Assembly (NCBI GenBank): GCA_947259165.1
Contig: CAMYKY010000048.1
Span: 1-40,276, forward strand
Reading direction: 5' to 3'
Source of the DNA: an uncultured Acidobacteriota bacterium
Lineage (GTDB): Bacteria > Acidobacteriota > Vicinamibacteria > Marinacidobacterales > SMYC01
DNA length: 40,276 nucleotides
Both the position numbers and the translations under genes were made by a program. Below, piece after piece: positions 7,156 through 14,388 of this stretch; the stretch's first letter is position 1; each line of letters opens with the position of its first letter. The notes beneath the pieces were generated by a model, which had not been told where the DNA came from, made no database searches, and worked only from the letters and a program-made list of their open reading frames with translations.

Positions 7156-8901
7156 CTATCCATCGGCGCCCCCACTCTTGCTTGATTGTACTCCTGAAAA
7201 CTCATCGGGAGACACGAGGCGCAGGCCGAGTCGCTCTGAAAAGCTTCTATCGGCAGCAGACTCGCCAACGACGATGCATTGGCCGGGGTCGAGACCGTAT
7301 TTTTCAATCAAAAGCACGCCGAGCCCTGGTAGCGGCTTGCGGCACCAACACACCGCCGGTCCCGGCGCGTGGGTGCACGCGAGCACTTCGATCTCGACTC
7401 CCCCGAGATCGATACGGCCTTCGCGATCACCGGCGCCCGGTCGATACGTGAGCTGAACGATTCGATAGCCGTCGGCGGCGTAAGACTTGAGGATGTCGAC
7501 GCTACTTCCCAACGCATCCAGGAAAACGGCTTTCCCGGACCGGCGGCCTTCGCCGCGGGAAGCGAACTGGACGTTGTCGATCGCGCTGAAGCCTTCTTCC
7601 AGCCGAGGTGCCTCGAGCTCGCGCCGGTATCGAAACTGGGCTTCCGGAGTGAAGTCGTTCGGCTCTTTGCTGGTTTTCATCTCCGAAGGTTCCAAAAGGC
7701 GACCGTGGCGGGAAATCATTCGTCGCACCGCGTTGACTTGCGCTTGCTCGAGCGTGGTATCGAGCCAGACGCAACGCACCGACACTCCGTGTCGACGAGC
7801 CGTCTCGATCACGTCGAAGCGCGACTCTCGACGCGGGTACGTGTTGTCCAGCACGATGCGTCGCTCGCCAGCGATCAAACGGCGCTCGAGCTCAGGCACC
7901 AGGTCGGCTAACGTGCCTCCCTCGACGTCCCGATTCAGGCGTGTGTACCCGCGCGCAAGCCACGATTCGGCGAGCGTGCTCTTCCCGGCGCCCGGATAGC
8001 CAACGAAAAGAACCAGCTCCTCCTCGGAGGCGGCCGGTGCAACACGCGGCTTCCGCACGATCGAAGCCGCGGGCATCGCCTCATCGAGCTCCGCGAGATC
8101 CTCGTCCGTCAACGACAGCTCTAGCGCGTGAAGGCTCGACACCAGGGAGTCCACACGCGTCGCTCCCGGGATGGGCAAAACGACGGCGTCGACCTTTCGA
8201 AGCCACGCCAAGGCGATCTCGAACGCGCTCACCCCGTGTCGTTTTGCTACCGATTGGAGAACCGGCACCCGGCTCAACCGTTTTGCCCGACGATGCCCAC
8301 CGAGCGGGCTATGGGCAATGAGGTGAATTCCATGCTTCACGCAGTACTCAACGATGCCGTTTTTGAGCGGCGTTTGCGCGAGCGGGCTCAGCTCGACTTG
8401 AACGGAGGCGACGTCGACGATTTGTCGCGCCGCTTCAATGTCCTCGAGTCGCACATTGCAAAGCCCGACGTCGCGAATCTTTCCTTGCTTCTGGAGCGAC
8501 GCCAATGCCCGAAGACTCGTCCCAAGAGGCACTCTCGGATCCGGCGCGTGCAGCTGGTACAGATCGATTTGCTCGACACCGAGCGATCGTAGGCTAGCCT
8601 CGCATGCGGTTTTCAGATGCTTGGCTCGTCCGTCGGGGATCCATTGCTTCGCCTGACGCCGCAATCCCCCCTTGGTCGCAACCACGATGTCCCCCTGTCG
8701 ATTCCCGAGCGCCTTGGCCAGAAGCCTCTCGTTGTGACCGATCTCCGTTGCGCTCGGAGCATAGACATCAGCGGTATCAAAAAGGCGGATGCCGCGGTCG
8801 AACGCTTCATGGATGAGTCGGAGGGCCGACGGCTCATCCACCTCGGCCAAAGATAGACGCATCGCTCCAAGACCCAAGACGATGCTCTCTTCCAACTTCA
8901 T
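7156..8901 (-). CDS. Aldo/keto reductase fused to a PNKP-like P-loop kinase and a HAD-like domain
   Basis: Three domains lie in one 581-residue frame. Residues 1-280 are an aldo/keto reductase with a complete tetrad: D42 and Y47 (FDTADVYAP), K77 (VATKGG) and H118 (YQLHAP). Residues 295-445 are a P-loop kinase: Walker A GYPGAGKST (301-309), LNRD (322-325) and DNTYPRRES (352-360), in the style of polynucleotide kinase/phosphatase (PNKP) kinases. Residues 457-570 resemble HisB/GmhB-type HAD phosphatases: a C-x-H...C-x-C loop (C509, H511, C518, C520) followed by RKPLPG, then VVGESAADRSFSERLG. The HAD nucleophile motif is degenerate: FLDALGS replaces DxD. An NADPH oxidoreductase joined to a kinase-phosphatase module is unexpected. 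The function is unknown; sugar or nucleic-acid end processing are both possible. Confidence 0.85.
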   Translation of the reverse strand: MKLEESIVLGLGAMRLSLAEVDEPSALRLIHEAFDRGIRLFDTADVYAPSATEIGHNERLLAKALGNRQGDIVVATKGGLRRQAKQWIPDGRAKHLKTACEASLRSLGVEQIDLYQLHAPDPRVPLGTSLRALASLQKQGKIRDVGLCNVRLEDIEAARQIVDVASVQVELSPLAQTPLKNGIVEYCVKHGIHLIAHSPLGGHRRAKRLSRVPVLQSVAKRHGVSAFEIALAWLRKVDAVVLPIPGATRVDSLVSSLHALELSLTDEDLAELDEAMPAASIVRKPRVAPAASEEELVLFVGYPGAGKSTLAESWLARGYTRLNRDVEGGTLADLVPELERRLIAGERRIVLDNTYPRRESRFDVIETARRHGVSVRCVWLDTTLEQAQVNAVRRMISRHGRLLEPSEMKTSKEPNDFTPEAQFRYRRELEAPRLEEGFSAIDNVQFASRGEGRRSGKAVFLDALGSSVDILKSYAADGYRIVQLTYRPGAGDREGRIDLGGVEIEVLACTHAPGPAVCWCRKPLPGLGVLLIEKYGLDPGQCIVVGESAADRSFSERLGLRLVSPDEFSGVQSSKSGGADG

Positions 8902-9035
8902 CTAAATGGCGCGGGATTTCTTTCCTGTCGCACAAGTCCGGCGCGCAAACCCTACCTACGGACTTCGAGCCTACCATGGGTATAGAATCCCCTTCAGAGG
9001 GCCATCTGACAGGATGCCTCGAAAGGACATCAGGT

Positions 9036-10736
9036 ATGACTAAATACACGCGTTCTGAGTTTCTACGAATTGCCGGTACGGGCGCTGCCGCGTCCGGACT
9101 CGGGTTTGCCGGGACCTCTCAGCCCGGCCGAGCTGGAAGCGTCGACGCGTCGCGTCCCGACGTCGCCCTCGTCAACGGCCGCGTCCTTACGATCGACCCG
9201 TCGGTGCCCCGCGCAGAGGCCTTCGCAGTCAAAAACGGCCGCTTCGTCGCCATCGGGTCGAACGACGATATCCGAAACATTATTGACAGCGACACCGAGC
9301 TCATCGACGCCGAGGGGCAGACGGTGACGCCCGGGTTCATCGACGCGCATTCACACCCGGCATCGGGCGGGGTTCGTGAGATCACCCAGGTGAATCTGGA
9401 TCTTCGAAGCATCGACGCCATCAAAGACGCGATCCGCGAACGCGCGAGCCGAACGCCCAAGGGCGAATGGATTCTCGGCTTCAAGTACGACGACACCAAG
9501 GTACGCGAGGGTCGACAAATCGACCGCAAAGATCTCGACGAAGCCGCGCCCGACCATCCCGTCCACGTCGGGCACCGCGGAGGACACGTTTACTGGTTCA
9601 ACAGCAAAGCCGCCGAGGTCGCTGGTGTCACCGCGCAAACGCCTGCTCCGATGGGCGGCGAAATCTACAAAGATGAGAACGGCGAGCTGCTTGGCAAGGT
9701 AGCAGAGAATGCGAATCGACTCTTCACCGCGGTCACGCCGTCGGGAAGCACTCGCGAGCAGCGCCAAGCCGGCGTCAAGCTCATCTCGGAGATGATGACG
9801 TCTTCGGGTCTGACCACGGTGCACGACGCGTCCTGCGGCACCGATTCCGCGATCGCGTATCAAGACGCCTACCGAGACAGCGAGCTGAAGATCCGCGTCT
9901 ATCTGTTGACGCGAGGCTCTATGTTCGAGGGCTGCAAGGCCGCCGGCATCTACTCCGGATTCGGCAATGACATGCTTCGAATCGGCGGTGTGAAGTTCGT
10001 CGCCGACGGGTCGGCATCCGGTCGCACGATGTCGATGAGCACGCCCTACGAAGGGCGGCCCGACGACCACGGTATCCTGACGATGACCCAAGAGGAAATC
10101 CACGAAGCCGTCGAAGACGCGCACCGGCACGATTTCCAAATCGGTATCCACGCCAACGGCGACCTCGCCATCGACATGGTGCTCAACGCCTACGAGCGCG
10201 TTCTCGAGAAATGGCCACGGCCCGATGCGCGCCATCGAATCGAGCACTGCTCTCTCGTCAACCCCGACTTGCTCCGGCGTATCAAGGCCACCGGGACGAT
10301 CCCGCTACCGTTTTACACCTACGTCCACTACCACGGCCGCAAGTGGGAAGACTACGGCGACGAGAAAATGGAATGGATGTTCGCTCACAAGTCGTTTCTC
10401 GACTACGGCATTCCCGTAGCGCCAGCGTCCGATTACGTTCCCGGACCCTACGAGCCGATGATGGCGATCCAATCGATGGTGACTCGAAAAGACGTCGAGG
10501 GCAAAACGTGGGGCGCCAGCCAGAAGATCTCGATCGATGACGCGATCCGCATCTGCACGGTGAACGGCGCCTACGCGTCGTTCGAAGAAGACGTCAAAGG
10601 CACGATCGCGGCAGGCAAGCTCGCCGACTTCGTCATCCTCGGCCAAGACCTGCACGACGCGGACCCCGACGGTATTAAAGAAACCCCGATTCTCCGCACG
10701 GTCGTCGGAGGCAACACCGTCTATTCGAAGTCTTGA
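9036..10736 (+). CDS. YtcJ-like amidohydrolase, copy 1
   Basis: This 566-residue protein belongs to the amidohydrolase family 3/YtcJ group. Visible are VNGRVLTIDP, the metal-binding FIDAHSHPA (H105, H107), IGIHANGDLAID, HRIEHCSLV and VAPASDYVPGPYEP, with ICTVNGAYASFEED and AGKLADFVILGQD at the end. The N-terminus (RSEFLRIAGTGAAASG) looks like a Tat signal but has only one arginine where the pair is expected. Export is therefore doubtful, or goes by another route. ATG at 9036, with GAAAGGA upstream, is chosen over 8976. This gives exactly the length of copy 2, which starts 24 bases after this gene ends; the two are probably co-transcribed. Substrate unknown. Confidence 0.88.
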   Translation: MTKYTRSEFLRIAGTGAAASGLGFAGTSQPGRAGSVDASRPDVALVNGRVLTIDPSVPRAEAFAVKNGRFVAIGSNDDIRNIIDSDTELIDAEGQTVTPGFIDAHSHPASGGVREITQVNLDLRSIDAIKDAIRERASRTPKGEWILGFKYDDTKVREGRQIDRKDLDEAAPDHPVHVGHRGGHVYWFNSKAAEVAGVTAQTPAPMGGEIYKDENGELLGKVAENANRLFTAVTPSGSTREQRQAGVKLISEMMTSSGLTTVHDASCGTDSAIAYQDAYRDSELKIRVYLLTRGSMFEGCKAAGIYSGFGNDMLRIGGVKFVADGSASGRTMSMSTPYEGRPDDHGILTMTQEEIHEAVEDAHRHDFQIGIHANGDLAIDMVLNAYERVLEKWPRPDARHRIEHCSLVNPDLLRRIKATGTIPLPFYTYVHYHGRKWEDYGDEKMEWMFAHKSFLDYGIPVAPASDYVPGPYEPMMAIQSMVTRKDVEGKTWGASQKISIDDAIRICTVNGAYASFEEDVKGTIAAGKLADFVILGQDLHDADPDGIKETPILRTVVGGNTVYSKS

Positions 10737-10760
10737 CAACGCTCCTCGAGGAGATACGAC

Positions 10761-12461
10761 ATGACCCGAGTCTCACGCACTGAGTTCTTGCGCATCGCCG
10801 GCGCCGGGGCCGCGGCGACAGGTCTAGGGTTTGGACGCGCACCTCAAACGAATGGATTGGAGGGCGTCGATGCCACCCACCCGGATGTCGCGCTCGTGAA
10901 TGGCCGCGTTCTCACGATGGACGACGCTTTGCCGCGTGCCGATGCGTTCGCGGTCAAAAACGGCCACTTTGTCGCCATCGGGTCGAACGACGACATCCGC
11001 AACACTATCAGTAGAGACACAGAGATCATCGACGCCAAAGGCCTGACGGTGACTCCGGGATTCATCGATGCCCATTCGCACCCGGCGACGGGCGGTGTTC
11101 GTGAGATCACCCAGGTGAACTTGGATCTACGAAGTCTCGATGCGATCCGGGACGCCATCCGTGAACGAGCGAGCAAGACACCGGCCGGCGAATGGATTTT
11201 GGGGTTCAAGTACGACGACACCAAAGTGCGCGAAGGACGCGAGATTACGCGCAAGGATCTCGACGAGGCCGCGCCCAACCATCCCGTTTTTGTCGCCCAC
11301 CGCGGAGGGGTCGAGCACTACTTCAACAGCAAAGCCGCGGAGATCGCTGGCGTGACGGCGCAGACCCCGACTCCTCCAGGCGGCATCCTCTACAAGGACG
11401 ACAACGGCGAGCTCCTCGGTAAGACCGCCACGAGAGCCTCCGCTCTGTTCACACGCGTGACCCCCTCGGGAAACACACGCGAACAACGCCGCGCAGGCGT
11501 CAAGCTCATCTCCGAAATGATGAACTCCGCCGGGCTCACGACCGCGCACGACGCACTGTGCCTCCCCGACTCCGCCGTCGCGTACCAGGATGCCTACCAG
11601 GCGGGAGAGCTGACCATCCGCGTGTCGATGATGGTGCGCGACGAGATGTATGAGGGCTGTAAGGCGGCCGGGCTCTACTCCGGGTTCGGTGATGACATGC
11701 TCAAGGTCGGCGGAGTGAAGTTCGGCGCCGACGGTTCAGCGTCGGGACGCACGATGGCGATGAGCACCTCGTACGAAGGTCGGCCTGACGATCACGGCAT
11801 CCTGACGATGACCCAAGAGGAGATCTACGAAGCCGTCGAAGACGCGCACCGACACGATTTCCAAATCGGCATCCACGCCAACGGCGACCTCGCTATCGAC
11901 ATGGTGTTGAACGCTTACGAGCGTGTGCTCGAAAAATGGCCACGACCGGATTCCCGTCACCGTATCGAGCACTGTTCGCTCGTGAACCCCGAACTACTAC
12001 GTCGTATCAAAGCGACCGGATCTATCCCCACGCCGTTTTACACCTACGTCCATTATCACGGCCGCAAGTGGGAGGAGTACGGCAAAGAGAAAATGGAGTG
12101 GATGTTTGCGCATAGATCCTTTCTCGATTACGGCATTCCCGTTGCACCAGCGTCCGACTACGTGCCCGGACCCTATGAGCCCATGATGGCGATCCAATCC
12201 ATGGTGACCCGCAAAGACGTCGAGGGCCGTACGTGGGGCGCGAGCCAGAGGATCTCTGTCACCGACGCACTCCGAATTTGCACGGTGAACGGCGCCTACG
12301 CTTCGTTCGACGAAGACGTCAAAGGCTCGATTGCGGCGGGCAAGCTCGCCGACTTCGTCGTTCTCGGCCAAGACCCGCACGACGCCGACCCCGACGGGAT
12401 CAAGGAAATCCCCATCGTTCGCACCGTCCTCGGCGGCAATACCGTCTATCGAAAGACGTAG
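10761..12461 (+). CDS. YtcJ-like amidohydrolase, copy 2
   Basis: A 566-residue paralogue of the preceding gene, colinear over its whole length without obvious gaps. It keeps the same metal-site motifs (FIDAHSHPA, IGIHANGDLAID, HRIEHCSLV, APASDYVPGPYEP) and the same single-arginine leader (RTEFLRIAGAGAAATG). Differences cluster around the presumed substrate pocket, for example GHRGGHVYWFNS in copy 1 against AHRGGVEHYFNS here, and VYLLTRGSMFEG against VSMMVRDEMYEG. The catalytic core is retained while specificity may have shifted. GAGGAGA precedes the ATG. The reaction is probably hydrolysis of an N-acyl or cyclic amide compound; the substrate is unknown. Confidence 0.88.
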   Translation: MTRVSRTEFLRIAGAGAAATGLGFGRAPQTNGLEGVDATHPDVALVNGRVLTMDDALPRADAFAVKNGHFVAIGSNDDIRNTISRDTEIIDAKGLTVTPGFIDAHSHPATGGVREITQVNLDLRSLDAIRDAIRERASKTPAGEWILGFKYDDTKVREGREITRKDLDEAAPNHPVFVAHRGGVEHYFNSKAAEIAGVTAQTPTPPGGILYKDDNGELLGKTATRASALFTRVTPSGNTREQRRAGVKLISEMMNSAGLTTAHDALCLPDSAVAYQDAYQAGELTIRVSMMVRDEMYEGCKAAGLYSGFGDDMLKVGGVKFGADGSASGRTMAMSTSYEGRPDDHGILTMTQEEIYEAVEDAHRHDFQIGIHANGDLAIDMVLNAYERVLEKWPRPDSRHRIEHCSLVNPELLRRIKATGSIPTPFYTYVHYHGRKWEEYGKEKMEWMFAHRSFLDYGIPVAPASDYVPGPYEPMMAIQSMVTRKDVEGRTWGASQRISVTDALRICTVNGAYASFDEDVKGSIAAGKLADFVVLGQDPHDADPDGIKEIPIVRTVLGGNTVYRKT

Positions 12462-12678
12462 CACCGCAGAGAGTGCACGGAGTCGTCGTTCTCGGCGCCA
12501 GGGATCGCCTAGTTCACCGACCCTACGGCTCTGAGCTCCGCGCCGGCCGCCAGATCGCGCAGCGGTGTGCGATATCCCGCTCGCTTCGGGCCATTCGTCA
12601 CCGGAGCCCAGTTTTGTCGTGCACGGTTGTGGAACGCTTCTTGCGTACTAGCGTAGATGCGCGGAGACGGGGAGCATC

Positions 12679-13839
12679 ATGAAGCAAATGATGGCCATAT
12701 GTCTCGCGATACTCTTTGCCACGACCCGGTTTGTCAGCGGCAGCGAGCTCCGGTGGGCGACCCCTCAAAACGAGCACGATCAACCGAAGGCATCGCTCGA
12801 GAATCTCAGCCTCGACGTCGGTACCCGCGCTCGTGTCATTCGCGCGGACGGCAGTAGGCTCGATGGAGAATTTCGGGCGTCGGCCGCGGGCTTACTGTCG
12901 CTTCAAACCGACGAAGGCGTGCTCGCCCTACCGGAGGAGAGCGTTTACCAGGTCTATCGTGTGGAAAAGCGACGCGGCAAGGGTGCTCTGAGAGGTCTCC
13001 TCGTCGGTCTCGGAATCACCGCGGCGCTGGGACTGGCTACCATGAATGAAGCGACAGAGTCGGGCGAAGGCGCGATCGGTTTCGGAATCGGCATCCTGTT
13101 CGCGGTGCCGATCAGCGTCACTATCGGAACGATCGCATCACCCGACCGACGAGAGCTCATTTATGAGAACCCCGGATTCCGGCCGCCCGAGCCGCGCGCG
13201 CCGCCAACGCCCACTCCCGGGCCTGAGACACCGGCGCCGTCCCCGCCTCAGCAACCCCCGGTTGCTGAGATTCCCCGCGCGCCAACACTTCCCCCAGAGA
13301 TCCCGAAGAGCTTCTACCTCGGAGTCTCGGGCGGAGCCAGCTACCTTGGCGGCGAACCACTTTCCGGTGCTGTCACCACGCAACCGGGCCCATCCGCGAC
13401 CTACACGGTCCAAGGTCTTTACCGCGCATCGAAGCACTGGGGTTTTGGAGGTGAGGTCCTGTTCACGGATGCGGGAACGTGGACCTGGGAGAGAGACGAC
13501 CGCCGGGGCACCGATTCGAGAAAGATTGTCGCACCTGGCTTCAACGTCTACTACTTTCCCGTCGTCGGCGCTGACGAGCTCGTCATCAACGGGGGCGTAT
13601 CAGCATTCAAACAGGACGCGACCCGAACCGAGCAACATCTGGATTCGTCCCAGACGTTCACGGAAACGAAGTTAAATCCCTATTTCAACGTCGGATTCTC
13701 GTATCACCGCTACGTCCACCCAAACTTCGGCGTGGGTGCTGATCTTCAGTACTACAACGGAGGGATGCAGATACCGAACCCGCTCGTGCTTTTTTCGGTG
13801 TCACTCTCGTTTCGCACAACCCCGCCACCGGCGAAGTGA
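12679..13839 (+). CDS. Outer-membrane beta-barrel protein with N-terminal small beta-barrel domain and glycine-rich segment
   Basis: A 386-residue protein in four parts. There is a signal peptide (1-21). Next is a small SH3/Sm-like beta domain (about 46-93: VGTRARVIRADGSRLDGEF, LLSLQTDEGVLALPEESVYQVYRV). A glycine-rich hydrophobic segment follows (about 100-150: LRGLLVGLGITAALGLA, GIGILFAVPISVTIGTIA). After a proline-rich linker (about 167-205) comes a C-terminal barrel (about 210-386: YLGVSGGASYLGG, HWGFGGEVLFTDAG, NPYFNVGFSYHRYV, LVLFSVSLSFR) ending in alternating aromatic strands. The barrel suggests outer-membrane location. The first half resembles proteins that have a small beta-barrel plus glycine zipper. 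Function unknown. GGGGAG precedes the ATG. Confidence 0.72.
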   Translation: MKQMMAICLAILFATTRFVSGSELRWATPQNEHDQPKASLENLSLDVGTRARVIRADGSRLDGEFRASAAGLLSLQTDEGVLALPEESVYQVYRVEKRRGKGALRGLLVGLGITAALGLATMNEATESGEGAIGFGIGILFAVPISVTIGTIASPDRRELIYENPGFRPPEPRAPPTPTPGPETPAPSPPQQPPVAEIPRAPTLPPEIPKSFYLGVSGGASYLGGEPLSGAVTTQPGPSATYTVQGLYRASKHWGFGGEVLFTDAGTWTWERDDRRGTDSRKIVAPGFNVYYFPVVGADELVINGGVSAFKQDATRTEQHLDSSQTFTETKLNPYFNVGFSYHRYVHPNFGVGADLQYYNGGMQIPNPLVLFSVSLSFRTTPPPAK

Positions 13840-14000
13840 GCTTCGAGCTTGAGCGCTGTCGGCCGCGATCTCCGAACGGGTCATTAAAGTGTTTGGTTCG
13901 GCGTGTCACACGGTCGCTCAGCACACATTTGGCGCCCCGCGTCGCGTCGCCGCTGGACCGAACCTACTCAGCATGATAGAGCTCCGACAGGAGACCCAGT

Positions 14001-14378
14001 ATGAGCGAAAGCCTGAAGGACCCCATTGGGGTCGCTATGTACGAAAAAGTGCTCGGCCAACCGGAGCCCGCGGACCGACCCCTCACCGGAATCCGCGAGC
14101 CTTCGATCAATCATTTGTTCGCAAAAATTTGGACGCGTGACGGGCTATCCATTCGCGACCGACGCCTCATCACCATTGCCCTTCTCGCTGCTCAAGGCCG
14201 CCAAGACCAGCTGAAGTCCCACCTTCGGGGCGCGCGTCTCGGCGAGGAGAAACTCACGCAAGAAGAGATTCTAGAGGTCATGATCCATACCGCTCACTAC
14301 GCCGGATGGGCGGCTGGAGCCGGTGGGCAATCGACGGCGCTGGCCGTCTTGAAAGAATTGGATCAAGTAGAAGATTGA
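14001..14378 (+). CDS. Carboxymuconolactone decarboxylase (CMD)-like protein without CxxC
   Basis: A 125-residue, all-helical single CMD domain. DRRLITIALLAAQGR (53-67) and EEILEVMIHTAHYAGWAAG (88-106) match the gamma-carboxymuconolactone decarboxylase pattern, in which the HTAHYAGW region holds the catalytic histidine. There is no cysteine at all, so it is not an AhpD-type peroxidase. The role may be lactone decarboxylation or another CMD-fold reaction; neighbouring genes do not suggest an aromatic degradation pathway. CAGGAGA lies seven bases before ATG. It converges with the large propeller gene, with a 10-base gap. Confidence 0.82.
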   Translation: MSESLKDPIGVAMYEKVLGQPEPADRPLTGIREPSINHLFAKIWTRDGLSIRDRRLITIALLAAQGRQDQLKSHLRGARLGEEKLTQEEILEVMIHTAHYAGWAAGAGGQSTALAVLKELDQVED

Positions 14379-14388
14379 GAAGGCGCCC

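Larger units (their letters stand above)
9036..12461 (+). repeat. Tandem gene duplication
   Basis: Two 1701-base genes repeat with a period of 1725 bases. Blocks such as 10075-10100 and 11800-11825 are nearly identical in DNA, while other parts have diverged mostly at third positions. Both copies are intact. Confidence 0.9.
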
